Source of the DNA: Diospyros lotus
Taxonomy: Eukaryota > Streptophyta > Magnoliopsida > Ericales > Ebenaceae
Length of the DNA: 64,000 nt
Assembly (NCBI RefSeq): GCF_014633365.1
Contig: NC_068344.1
Span: 32,367,170-32,431,169 of the forward strand
Direction: 5' to 3'
Shown: positions 44,566 to 56,296 of the stretch, piece by piece
Layout of the letters: each line of letters opens with the position of its first letter
Position numbering within the stretch: position 1 is the stretch's first letter
Notes under the pieces: generated by a model
What the model was told of the DNA's origin: nothing
The model's input: the letters and a program-made list of their open reading frames with translations, nothing else
Database searches by the model: none
Made by a program: the position numbers and the translations under genes

Positions 44566-46532
44566 CACTATAAGAAAAATGCATTTTTAGCGACGGAATT
44601 TCTGTCGTTAATTTTTTTAAATATTTTTTAAATTTAGCGACAGAATTAATGACGAAAACCCCATCACTAAATTTAGCGATGAAAATCCCGTCGCTAAAAA
44701 ATAAAAAAATTAAAATTTAGTGACGGACTCAACCCAGTTGCTAAAAAATTAAAAATAAATAAATAAAAAAATAAAAATATAGCGACGGGTTCAACCCGTC
44801 GCTAAAAAAATAAAAAAAAATTAAAATTTAACGACGGGCTCAACCCCGTCGATAAAATATAGAAAATATTAAATAAAAAAATTAAAATTTAACAACGGGT
44901 TCAACTCATCGCTAAAAAATAAAAACAATTAAATAGAAAAATTAAAATTTAGTAACGAGCTCAACACGTTGCTAAAAATATAAAACATAAATAAATAAAT
45001 AAATTAAAATTTAGCGACGAGTCCAACCCAGTCCCTAAAAAAAAAATTAAATGAAAAAATTAAAATTTAGCGACAGGCCCAAACTCGTTGCTAAAAAATA
45101 AAAAATATTAAATAAAAAAATTAAATTTAGCGACGGGCTCAACTCCGTCACTAAAAAATAAATAAAAAAAATAAAATTTAGCGACGAACTCAATCCCGTC
45201 GCTAAAGAATAAAAAATATTAAATAAAAAAATTAAAATTTAGCGACGGAATCAACCCCGTCGCTAAAAGATAAAAAAAATAATTCAAATGTAGCGACAGG
45301 TCAAGCCCGTTGCTAAAATCTTAAAAAAATAAATAAATAATTCAAATTTAGCGACATGCTAAACTCGTCGCTAAAAAATAAAAAATAAAAAATTAAAAAA
45401 ATTAAAATTTAGCGACGAGCACAACCCCGTCGCTAAAAAATAAAAAAAATTGAATAAAAATTAAAATTTAGATAAAAAGAATTTAAATAAAATTTAATAA
45501 AAAAAATAAAATTTAGCGAATAGGTCAACCTAGTTGCTAAAAAATAAAAATAATAAATAAAATTAAATAAAATAAAATAAAATTTAGCAACAGGTGCTCC
45601 CGTCGCTAGAAAATAAAAAAAAATTAAGTAAAAAATTAAAAATTTAATTAAAAAATTTTCATTTAAACATATCATAATAATTTTTACTAACATTAATATT
45701 AGTAAAAATTAAACTAATGATTTTTAAATATATTACAAATTAAAATTAAAAAAATAATTTTTCACAACTAATATAATAATTAATAAATTTTATTTTAATT
45801 AATAATGAAATAAAATTAAAATTAATATTCATTTCCCTTTACTAACATTAATATTAAAATTAATATCATTAAATAAGTTTGAGAAATTTTGGTATATAAA
45901 TATAATTCTAAAATATTTGGAAGAGAATGCTATAAATATATTTTATGTATAACAATAAACAAGAAGGCTTCCAGATCGACTGGCTCACGCGCGAAACTTG
46001 GTCATGAGAAGTTTGGGGTTCGAATCCGGTAGAAAGCTTGAGAATAATAGCTGAGGTAATATCTCAGCGTTGCCACGTGGCACACATGAGAGGGGGCCTG
46101 TCGCGCGTTGAATTTTGGGGTTGAATTTTGCTACGGAATTAGCAACGGGGTTGACTCCGTCACTAAAAAATAAAAAAAATTAAATAAAAAAATTAAAATT
46201 TAGTGACGGGGCTATCCCCGTCACTAAAAAGTAAAAAAAATTAAATAAAAAATTAAAATTTAGCGACGGGCTCAGAACCGTAGCTAAAAAATAAAAAAAT
46301 TAATAAAATTTAATAAAAAAAATTAAAATTTAGAGATGGGGTTAGCCCCATCGTTGATTAGCGACGGGTACAACCCCCGTCTCTGATTCCGTCACTAAAA
46401 AATACCTGTTACTAACCCTGTCACTAAATTTCAGCGATGCCCTTTTTAGCGACGAAAAAGTACCTATCACTAAATCCGTCGCTAAAAAATTTAGCGACAG
46501 ATTTTGATGTTTTAGCGACGTATTTTGTAATG
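44566..46532. mobile_element. Short CACTA element S2, nested
   Basis: Starts CACTATAAGAAAAATGC; ends TTTTGTAATG (reverse complement CATTACAAAA). TSD AGG at 44563-44565 and 46533-46535. About 1.97 kb, built from some seventeen modules of the form TTTAGCGACGGG...CCGTCGCTAAA joined by A-rich spacers of about 30-40 bases, plus a tRNA-like segment at 45965-46030. No transposase. Same family as S1 at 24812-25762. ORFs at 45433-45693 and 46424-46606 are spacer sequence. Confidence 0.85.
45965..46030 (+). other. tRNA-like segment inside CACTA S2
   Basis: ATCGACTGGCTCACGCGCG followed after about 25 bases by GGGGTTCGAATCCGG, a perfect pol III B box. Corresponds in place to 25431-25500 of S1. Confidence 0.55.
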
Positions 46533-47650
46533 AGGTAAAGAGAAAGAGAAAAGAATGAAGATTGGAGAAGAAGCAAGGGGCATGGCATGCCCTTCTCGCC
46601 AGTCACCTAACCCACCAACTTTGCCCCATTTTTCCATATTTTCTCCTTGCATTCACACACACAACACTAACTTTATTAAGCCCCTTTTGGTCTTTTGGCT
46701 TCATTTTCATTTTTATTTCTTATTCTTTTTCTTTAATCAATAATTATGCATACAAATATACATATATAATTCCTTTACTAAGGCCCACTTTTATTTATGA
46801 CCCAAGCCCATTCAAAAATCCATTCAAAAGCCCATTTCCTAGTAGGCCCATGGAATTGTTTAACCCACAGCTTTCATTGGGCTTTGAACACTTCGCCCGA
46901 GCCTACTTTATAACACCATTTATGCCTTAAATATTACACACAACCATTAATTTACTTTCAAATAAATTTTAACCAATTTTTTTTTAATTAATTGCATCTT
47001 AATCACAAGGAAATATTTTGCACCATTTAACCTCTTAATCACCCATAAATTATTCTAGGCATCTAACAATTAAGGCCCATGTGAAATGCACTATACCAAA
47101 AAATATAACTATCATCTAAGACCCATTAAACGGATCATTACACAGATAATATATTTTTAGTGGTCATCGATATCGGTCGTCACAAATAATACACTTATAG
47201 TGGCTGCCAATGCCAACCCTCACAAATAAACTTGTTTGAGTAGACCAACATCTTGAACTTTTAGTGGTCGCTATGTTCAACTGTCACAAATAATCCACTT
47301 TTAGTGGCCGCCACTCATGGTCGTCACAAACAATCGTCTTTTAGTGGCCGCCAATGCCAGCCCTCACAAATAAGCATGATTAGCGTCTTAAACTTTTAGT
47401 GGCCGCGACAATCAGCTATCACAATAATGCACCTTTAGTGGCCACAGATCATAGCCATCACAAATAATGAGCTTTTTACTAACCACCTATTGTGACTATC
47501 ATAAATAATGAGCTTTGTAGTGGCCAGTTTTGTTCAGTCACCACTAAATAGGTCTTTTCAATGACAAATATTCTTTGGTCGCCACTAATAATTGTATTTG
47601 TGATGAATATTTTTTGGCTACCACTAAAAGTCATTTTTCTTGTAGTGATT

Positions 47651-49942
47651 TGATCGACTGATAGGTAAAGATCAAATTTCCAAACACAACCTCTATTAGG
47701 ATGGAGCAAAAATCATGAACAATGGCTCACAAACAAGCTACGGTGTTGTCCTCTTGTATGCCTAGAACTACCAAGACCCTCGAGGATCTAAGGATGCTTT
47801 CTCACTTGAAGTAATATGGAGGAAGCAAAACTGTCCATTGAGAAAGAGTGAGAGGCTTTTAAGTACGGAGATGGTAAAAGAAAAGGAGCAAAAAAAAAAT
47901 AGTATGAGAGGAGGTTGGAGCACAAAAAAAAAAATAAAATTAGTGGCTGACCAATGGGGTAGATTCAACAAGGACTAGTACAGGAAGGCCATATTAGGGA
48001 AAGAAATTAAAATAGAGTAAATATCGCTAACAATGAAACCTTGACTTAACGTTGATCGTGCTCTACATCACAAGGGAAAAACTTCAAGAGAAAAGGTTAA
48101 TGGAAATAAGGAGAAGAGCAATGCTAATTCGGATGAGAACTCTTTTCTTTTGTTGTTGTCAAAATTAACAGTTTATGAATTGGTCCTTAATAACAAAATG
48201 TATATAAATCAGAAAGAAATAATTTTGTTCGGAGTAATGTTTTCTGGAAACATTAATGTCATTCGATTTTTTTTCTTAGAAAAATAATAATAATAATAAA
48301 ATAGGATTTATTTGGTAGAATATTGATGCTCATGCTCTCATTAAATAATCAAATAGAGTTTGTCTATATCTCATAATAATCACCGTCTCTTTCTCCATGA
48401 AAGAGGACCATTTAATCAAACTATATAGTACTGGTGGTGGAGGTGGGGGGCCATAGCCACAATGAAAATGAGTATTCACTGGATATATAATAAGTGCCCC
48501 ACTTCCATATATAATTATATGCAGTGGGGGTGGGGGGCCATAGCCACAATGAAAATGAGTATCACTGGATATATAATAAGTGCTCTACTTCCATACATAA
48601 TTATCTGCACGTGCCCCACAAATATGTTTTTTTTGCTTTCCCACTAACTTTTAGATTTTTGTGAAATACGTTATATATCTAGCAAAAATGAGGGAAAAAA
48701 TAAAATGATATTAATCTGAAAATGTCATGGATAAAGTTCATCGCTTTTCGTTCCTTTTAACCAACAATAAAAGCAAGAAAGAGAGAGACCACAGCGCAAT
48801 GAGGTAAAATCTCCACTTGCGATCGAGAACACGAGCAACGGAGAACCGCGCAAGGACGATAATCCCAAGAAAAAGAGAAACCACTCTATTTAAATTATAA
48901 AGACATTCATATTTTTATGTATTTCACTTGATTGGAGATATATTTATAAATAGAGGAAGTTGTCTTTTTACATTAATTTTATGTATAATTTTATTTTTTT
49001 AATTAAGTTTAGAAGATACTTGAGATTTATTTGATATATTATCGTGTAAGGAGATTATAGATATAGATACATTATATTATATATATATTTTTTATTTTAA
49101 TGAGAGATTCCTTATTTGTCTCTTCTTTTGTTGAAAACTAGTTATAAAATGATGCATAGCTTCCACGAGTTATGTTCTCACTTATTATTGGAAAGAATAG
49201 CTTCATGAATAGTTTAAAATTATAAGTCGAGTACCATCAAAAACTGCATCAAAAAATCACAGAAGAAATCTCGTTGGAGATCACATTTGTTGCTCCTCAA
49301 GTAAGACTATGTAAGCCTAATCCTTGATTGAGTTAAACCAAGTTACAATATATTAATTTTCTTGTTGCCATGCAACTTCGAGCATTAACTTGATCGTTAG
49401 AGTCTATTTTAAAAGAACAATAATCCCATATTTATAAAAATCTAACATGTGATGTTCTGAATCTTCAGTCCCAACATCATATCCCATTATTCTTTAGCTT
49501 CAATTTAATTAATTAGATGAATAACATGTGTTAGGCACAAGCCATGGACATAGTTAGTTAACACGTGATGTTCTGAATCTTCTCCGCCAAATTTTGATGC
49601 TTCCAATTTCCTCACCTTTATTATCACTTTATTTGGTGACCCACACAAATGCACGCCTCCATACCCACAATCTAATTTAAAAAAAAAAACAGAAAAGAAA
49701 TTAAAAACCTAGTTCTAGGAATGGAACTACTCTTTATTTGTTCATATTTCTTGCGGGGAGCCTCCATAAAGGAATGAACATTTAAATAAGTAGAAGATAA
49801 TTGATTTTTGAAGATAATTTTCTGAAGTTGATAGCACTTGGTCAACTAAAGTAGAATTGGGTTGACCAAACAATCTTTTTAGAGAGAGCGGAAACAATTA
49901 TAAATGAATTTTTTCAGGGGTATCACTTGGTTAACTAAACTA
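47651..49942. other. Unassigned DNA between CACTA and hAT elements
   Basis: No supported gene. 48443-48612 is a tandem pair of about 85-bp units. 48270-48300 holds an AAT-type microsatellite. 49380-49620 has two ACATGTGATGTTCTGAATCTTC-like phrases about 120 bases apart. Minus-strand short ORFs (47479-47971) show no domain. Confidence 0.4.
48443..48612. repeat. Tandem pair of about 85-bp units
   Basis: Both units contain GGGGGGCCATAGCCACAATG, AAAATGAGTAT, GGATATATAATAAGTGC and ACTTCCATA. They differ by a few bases, so the duplication is fairly young. The ORF at 48462-48647 follows the repeat. Confidence 0.85.
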
Positions 49943-50331
49943 GTTATACTATAAGGGGTGTTTGTTAACCAATATAAGAGGAAAAAAATATTAGATATGA
50001 GAAACATTATAGATGTTTGACCTTTTCAACATATTTATTAAACTTATCTATCTCCAAAAAATCCCTCATGTGATCTTTTATCTCCATTTTTTAAAATAAA
50101 TTTATCTGACATCTCCCTTCAAATAAATTTATCTAACATTTTGCAGATAAGTCTCAATTACCTATATGCTCCTTGTAGAATAATTAATGACATTTAATAC
50201 ATTTTAAAATTTTAAATTTATTAAATAAACTTATTCATTTAAGTCTTATAATTAATATTATTTAATATATTTTTAAATTGTCATATGTTTTGACAATTTT
50301 TAAAATTTAAATGACATTATTTGTAAGGGCT

Positions 50332-53149
50332 CACTCTCGAATATTCTCGCTAGTATAGGATATTCAAAAAGAAGTCATCACAGAGATGATATAGAACAAA
50401 CCATAAATAAACAAAGAACTCATTCATTACTAGCAGTGGAAATTAAATTAAGGTCCAGTTACACTTTGAATATCTCATGAGTTTGGGCTCAACGGCCATA
50501 CAAAATAGATAAGAAACTCTAATATTAACTAACAAAATAAAAATCAATTCGTCTCAAGCCTCACCAAAATACAAATCAGGATCCTTAAGTTAGGACGTGT
50601 CTCCGTATACTACTATCCCTAAGCCTTAGTCCCACTAAACTCGCCCTCAATAATAGGTTTTCCTTTACCTGGAATGGCAAAGAAGATCAAGTGAGCCACA
50701 AGGCTCAGCAAGTTCTAGAAATAATAAACAATTAACAGGATCCAAGAATATAATGACACTAAAAAGAGTAATTAAGAACTTGACAATTGCATACAAGTTT
50801 CATAATTTATGACTTGATCAATTCCAAGTTAAATGCATCATGCCACCATGTACTATTATGCAAATGTGCATATAAATTTCATATCAGTATCAAATCTCAT
50901 AGGCTCGCAAGCCATCAATCAACACGTGCCAACATGCATCATACGCATAAAATCTCACAATATAAATGTGGAGTCAACCTGCCAAGCTATGGCCACCTCG
51001 TCCCACTTCAAGTGCTCTAGGGTACCCTCTCCCTCCGCGCAAAATAATATGTGCGCAAAAATAAATAATACGAAGCATCATAACATAAACATACTGACTG
51101 TGGACAAAATATTTCATGCATTCATTTCCATATAAACATTGTGAAATTTCGACTCACAACTATTGCCATACTTATATATATATTTTCTGTCCATATCACA
51201 ATACTGGATAGTTTCCCACTCGCATCAATTATGCCCACGAGACACAATGATTTATCCAAGAATTTATTTAATTAATTTTCGAGAGGCTCGTAAATTCTTT
51301 ACAAGAAGAGAGGACCGGATTTTCTTTTGAAACAAAACGATTCCTAAAACAAGACCTTGCGGTAGGGCCTGAAGGGGATGACCAAAGTGGAGGCCTGCGA
51401 TAAGGTTGGAGCTCGCGGCAAAGGATCAATGTAAGAGCTCACGACAAGAGCTTGTGGCAAGAGCTCGCGGCCAAGGGCTTGAGGTAAGAGCTCACGGCTA
51501 AGGGCTTGAGGCAAGAGCTCGTAGCCAAGGGCTTAAGGTAAGAGCTTGCTGCCAAGGACTTGAGGTAAGAGCTCGCAAGCTCTTCACAGCAAGAGCTCAC
51601 AGCCAAGGGCTCACGGAAAGAGTTCGCGACCAAGGACTTGAGGCAAGAACTCGCAGCCAAGGGCTTGAGGCAAGGGCTTGCGGAAAGAGTTCATAACCAA
51701 GGACTTGATGCAAGAGCTCAGGATCAAGGGCTCGAGGCAAGGGCTCGCAGAAAGAGTTTGTGGTCAAGGGCTTATGGCAATGAGGCATATGGGCATGAGT
51801 ATATTTGTATATGGTGATGCGAGTAAGCATATATATATATATATATATATATGCATGTGTGGTCTGAATCTAGAAAGGGTCATTCGAATGAGGCATATAA
51901 GCTTATGAGGTTGATTTGAATAGATATACATAGGCTATTTAAAACAAATTAAGGGTATCTACACCAAGCTGTTCGTCTCACATTTATAAATATATATTTA
52001 TATATATGTATAAGTGGGTTTGCTTGATTGGGACAGGGGCATCCGAATGAAGCTGTGATTATACATATATATGTGTCGAATAAGGCACGGTGCATAAACA
52101 GAGATATACAACGTTGGATATAGGTATGTATGTATACAACTTGGCTTCTGGCTAACGCATTCGAACAGGGGTGGGGCGTATATAAGTATATATATAAATC
52201 TTTATATAACTTAACTATTACGGATACAAATGAACGAAAGTTTGCATCCTCACCTACCAAAGTGCCATTCACTGGAAGGAAATAAGGGCGATGTGAGTCC
52301 CCACTAACCTCAATAAGATTGTGTGTATATGTAATTAATAACTAAAAACTTGCAGAATGTTAAAGAGGATGCGTAAGAAACTTGTAGAAAGTTAAAAGAG
52401 AAAATAGAAAATCAAGGAAGCTTGCCTTGAAATACAAAATGTATAAGAGAGCTTACACTGAAAATAAAGGGGGAGAGCAAGAAGAACTTGCCTGAGAGAT
52501 GTTCCAATAGAAGAACTTGAGACTCTTTCTCCGAGCTCCAATTGCCAACAGAAAAAATTGATGAAGAAAAAGAAGAAGATGAAGTAGAATAAAAACACTG
52601 AGAAGATAAATGAAGGAGCAATGGAACAGTGGGAGACAAAAAGGGATACCACTTTGATTTAGGAGATATGCCCTGGCGAAAAGAAAAAAGAAGAAGGCAG
52701 TAGCAATAGTTGCTGGTCTGCATTGCCCTAGACTATTTTTCCTTTTTTTCTTCTCACAATAGACAAGCTTGTCAAGGCATTTTGGTATTTGACACACATT
52801 TTTATTTTAATTTTCTTTTTCTTATCCACATAAAATATTTAAATTCCTTCATCATTGGGCCCAAGCCCAACCCAGCAATTAAATAGCTCACCTGATAAAC
52901 ACATGAATTCATTAAAAATTTAATTGTGGCCTATTACATTAGTTTTCGATTTTCAAAAAATTTTAGACCTCATACACTTATTTTCACGATCACATGAACC
53001 ATAGAATAAGATTATTCGACCTAAAATTATTTCTATGCCATCCAAGCAAATTATATCATTAAATATAAAAATATTTAGACCAACATTTAAAATGCTATTA
53101 AACTGACGTTAAGTATTAAAATGCCTAAACTCATTTTAGGGTCGTTACA
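50332..53149 (-). mobile_element. Solo LTR, TGTAACGACCC family (copy c)
   Basis: Perfect TSD TTATT at 50327-50331 and 53150-53154. On the minus strand starts TGTAACGACCCTAAAATG and ends GTGAGCCCTTACA. It keeps the TTTACCTGGAATGGC and GTGAGCCACAAGGCTCA blocks. In place of the GTCGAC cluster of its relatives it has a 27-bp minisatellite with GAGCTC palindromes. 2818 bp, no internal region. Confidence 0.85.
51409..51783. repeat. 27-bp minisatellite in LTR copy c
   Basis: About twelve units, many reading AAGAGCTCGCGGCCAAGG followed by GCTTGAGGC; a few are shortened to 13-14 bases. Because 27 is a multiple of three it yields long ORFs of nine-residue repeats on the minus strand, which I treat as artefacts. 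Confidence 0.85.
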
Positions 53150-53432
53150 TTATTCCTTTCATCATTTTTTAAAATTTAAATTTCTCTCTATGTCTATGTA
53201 TTTTATTAACTAATACAATTCCTTTCACCAATTTTTAAATTATTTTTTTCAATTTTATATTTTATTATCTATTATGAAAATATGTTTTGGCCATTTTTAA
53301 TTATCTAGGTAGAAATATTGTAATTCCAACAATAATTGTATCTACTTTTCAACTCTTTTTAAATCTATTTTTGAACATAGATTTACAAAATAAAACATTA
53401 TTTTTAATTTTATTTTTTTGACAATTCATTTT

Positions 53433-55001
53433 TGTTAGGATTTTTAGCAAGAAATCCTAATTAGTCTTGAAGATTATTTATCATTCCTAATTGGTTTCTT
53501 GTTTAGTTTGTAATCCTATTTTATAGTCAGTTGAAAATTGTTATTAAGTAAGGAAACCTTAGTCTTGGTAGACAACGAAACATTTATCTTGTTGAAGAAG
53601 GAAACTACTTTATAAATAGGATGATTGGCTTGTTAGTCAAAGAGTGCAAGAAAAACTAGTGAGAGTTAGGAATGGATGTAATTGGGACTTGGGTTTAGAG
53701 AGAGAATATTGGACTTTATAGTTGTAAATTTTACTATATAGTGATATTTTTCTTTGTCATCTTGACGACTGTGTTTTTTTTCCTTTTTGAGTTTTTCATT
53801 TAAAAATCCCTTGTGTTCGAGTGTGATTGGATCGTCTTGTGTTTTTTCTCATCATATTTTTTCCCTTCAACAAGTAGTATCAGAGCTTTGGTTATTCGGT
53901 TGCCTATAGTACACAAAGGATATGCCAATTAAGCATGATGAAGTTTAATTTTGAAAAGTTCGATGGAAAGATCAATTTTGGCTTGTGGCAAATACAAGTC
54001 AATGATATCTGGATCCAATGCGAGTTACACAAGGTGTTGAAAGACAAACCAACTCCTGAAGGCTCTGGAAAATTTGGTAGAGCAAGTCTGGCAAAAGGCT
54101 CCAAAGATGTGACGTTGGAAGTTCATCTCTCAATTTTGTGGGAGATGAAGATGTTCTCTAAAGAGATGAATACATCCTCATGGCATGTTGTTAGACTACC
54201 AAAGTTGCCATGATCGAAAGAGGATGTGATACTTCCAGTGAGTCCACAAAGTTTGCACACGGACATTGGCTTGGCGGTGATGTAAAGTGTGGTGGAAAGG
54301 ATGTCGATGGCTGAAGAGCTCCCAAGGAAACCAAGCATGGGGGTTGCACCACAATTTTTCAGCAAGGTATTTTTCGACAGTGTGCCATGAAAATCTTAGG
54401 CCGTATATATATGCTTAAGTGGTTGTACCTTTTATGGTGGGGTACGGTGATCTTGGTGATAGAGATCATGGTGATTATCAATAATAGATAGTCATGATTG
54501 TTGTCGGAGAATGGACACATGTTTTTATGAATTCTCGCTGTAATGGTGGTTTGTTAGGATTTTCAGCAAGAAATCCTAATTAATCTTGAAGATTATTTCC
54601 TATTCCTAATTGGTTTCTTGTTTAGTTTGTAATCCTATTTTATAGTCAGTTGAAAATTATTGTTAGGTAAAGAAACCTTAGTCTTTGTGGACAAGGAAAC
54701 CTTAACCTTGTTGAACAAGGAAACTAGTCTATAAATAGGATGGTTGGCTTGTTAGTCAAGGAGTGCAAATCACTTGTGAGAAACCAGTGAGAGCTAAGAA
54801 TTGGGTGTAATTGAGACTTGGATTTAAAGAGAGAATATTGAGATTTGTAATTGTAAATTTTACTACATAGTGATATTTTTTCTCTATCATCCTGACAGCC
54901 GTGGTTTTCCCTTTTTGATTTTTTCATGTAAAAATCTGTTGTGTTCGAGTGTGATTTGATCATCTTGTGTTTTTTCTCATCTTATTTTTTTTCCTTCAAC
55001 A
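53433..55001 (+). mobile_element. Copia LTR retrotransposon, internally deleted
   Basis: LTRs 53433-53872 and 54552-55001, starting TGTTAGGATTTT and ending CTTCAACA. TSD ATTTT/ATATT (4/5). TAGTATCAGAGCTT at 53875 is one base off the initiator tRNA-Met primer site. Only 679 bp remain between the LTRs: a gag N-terminus and non-coding sequence. Both LTRs contain CTATAAATAGGATG or TTATAAATAGGATG as a TATA box. Confidence 0.9.
53935..54213 (+). pseudogene. Copia gag N-terminus
   Basis: 92 residues opening MMKFNFEKFDGKINFGLWQI, then NDIWIQCELHKVLKDK. FDGxNFxLWQxQVxD and the following LHKxL are characteristic of the UBN2/copia gag start. The frame loses similarity after about residue 60 and stops; the capsid C-terminus, zinc knuckle, protease, integrase and reverse transcriptase have been deleted. 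Confidence 0.8.
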
Positions 55002-55265
55002 ATATTAATCATAAAATACTATTTTAATCATAAATTTGTTATTGATGTTAACAAACAATTTTGAATGAATTTAGTAATACAGATGTTTTGATTAAAAAAT
55101 TCTTATCTTAGTGCAAATCATATGCATTAATTACAAACACATAGAAATGTAGAAAATATTCACAATAGAGAATTCCAAACTTAGGAAAGCATTTCAAACT
55201 TATTTTGATGCCTCTTATCTTACTCATTTTAACAAACGTCCCCTAAGGTTATACTCTATATAGAA

Positions 55266-55479
55266 GACATTTGTTCAAGTAACACTTGTATTTAGTCTAC
55301 TAACATAGGTGTCAAGTAAGCCTTGAAGAACATATTGTCCTTCTTGTGTCATCTATCCATATTTGATTTGTTGGTTACATGCGAGGAAGAAATGAGTGTT
55401 TTGATTTTTAGATAATTTAGTTGACTATATTCCTATAATGGTAGACAGTACTAAAGTGGAAACACAAATTGATATTCAC
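55266..55479. other. Short unassigned spacer
   Basis: AT-rich DNA between the hAT element and the next solo LTR. No feature recognised. Confidence 0.4.
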
Positions 55480-56296
55480 TGTGGGTTTGTGTTTCCTAAT
55501 GAGGCCCAAGGCGATGATGATGGTTCAGGTTAACTTAATAGGTTTTCAGGTTTCAGCCCAGGATTGAAATGATGGTTCAAACACCCTTATTGGCAGTCCT
55601 AATAGCAGTCGGGTCATAAGCCCTTAACCCTCCATTTGGAGGAGAAATGGGCCTTGGCCCATTTTCTCAAGGGAGGGAGGAAGCCCAAGCCCATTTCCCT
55701 TAGCCCATCTCTCTTGTGCCCAAGCCCCTTTATATTTGAAGGATTTGTTCCCTCTTTTGAGCCCTAGCCTGTGGTGGCCGTTCGTCCTTACTCTTGATCT
55801 CTCTCTCGGCCAATTCTCTTTTCCATTAATGGCCGATCCTTTTGGGGTTTTCTTTCCATCTCGGTCGGATGCTCATTTCCATGTTGGAGGCTGCCCCTTT
55901 CCTTGTGGGTTCTTGGTTGATCATTCATCGAGGCTTGTGTCCTCTATTTAGTCGATCAGTGGTTCTCTTTTCGGTTAAGTTTTTTGGCCATTATCTTTGT
56001 GATTACTCTCTGTTCCTTGGTGGATCCTACTGTGCGTGGAAGCTTGTGTGGCTTGGGTAAGAGGTGTTGATCGGCCGAGAGACTTGGGGGTTTTGGGCTC
56101 CTTTGTGCCTTGGTGTCCCTATTCGTTGGTTATTGCCTAGATGGTGATTGGACGAGCCCAGATCTGAGCTTTGGAGTAGTTTTCGTGACTGTCATTGTTG
56201 CCGAAACAATGAGTTTTACTTCATGTTCATCTTCATGTTATTTTTGGTTCATTCTATTGGTTTTGGTTTTGCGCACTATACGCTTCCGCCCCAACA
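55480..56296 (+). mobile_element. Solo LTR, family starting TGTKGGGTTTGTG
   Basis: Starts TGTGGGTTTGTGTTTCC, ends CGCCCCAACA, perfect TSD TTCAC (55475-55479, 56297-56301). Inverted relative of 8821-9692, sharing TTGGAGTAGTTTTCGTGACT-like and GGGTTTTGGGCTC-like blocks. 817 bp. The overlapping ORFs at 55736-56420 are LTR sequence. Confidence 0.85.

Larger units (their letters stand above)
42813..47142 (-). mobile_element. Solo LTR, TGTAACGACCC family (copy b), split by a CACTA element
   Basis: Flanked by TAGAT (42808-42812) and CAGAT (47143-47147), 4/5 match, and inserted in the right subterminal array of the large CACTA element. Plus-strand text starts TGTCAAGGCCCAC and ends GGATCATTACA; the reading direction is minus. 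GTGAGCCACAAGACTCA and a TTACCTGGAATGAC block match copies a, c and d. It contains CACTA S2 (44566-46532); the net length is about 2.36 kb. Confidence 0.75.
24152..47647 (-). mobile_element. Large CACTA (En/Spm) transposon with nested insertions
   Basis: The right terminus, reverse complemented, reads CACTACAAGAAAAATGACTT; the left terminus is a decayed match, CATCGCAAGAATTTTGACTT. Both are followed inward by TTAGTGGC-type repeats. The three bases ATT flank both ends (24149-24151, 47648-47650), the TSD length typical of CACTA elements. Minus-strand transposase relics lie at 38395-40920 and 25919-26072. The span includes five later insertions: CACTA elements at 24812-25762 and 44566-46532, solo LTRs at 26073-38394 and 42813-47142, and a 9.5-kb LTR retrotransposon inside the first solo LTR. 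Without them the element is about 8.9 kb. Confidence 0.85.
49951..55257. mobile_element. hAT-type element, non-autonomous, with two nested retroelements
   Basis: Left end ATAAGGGGTGTTTGTTAA; right end reverse complemented CTTAGGGGACGTTTGTTAA. A perfect eight-base TSD, GTTATACT, lies at 49943-49950 and 55258-55265. Solo LTR c (50332-53149) and a copia element (53433-55001) are inserted in it; without them it is about 0.9 kb, AT-rich and non-coding. Confidence 0.85.

Noticed and set aside
45965..46030. A true tRNA gene
   Set aside because: The B box is good, but acceptor and anticodon stems do not pair by eye and the segment lies inside a CACTA element; it is kept as tRNA-like only.
44566..46532. 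CRISPR-like array
   Set aside because: Regular repeats and spacers are present, but spacers are A-rich and alike, arms are inverted, and the array is bounded by CACTA ends in a plant genome.
51439..51830. Nine-residue repeat protein on the minus strand
   Set aside because: The frame only follows a 27-bp minisatellite inside a solo LTR; units vary without regard to codon position.
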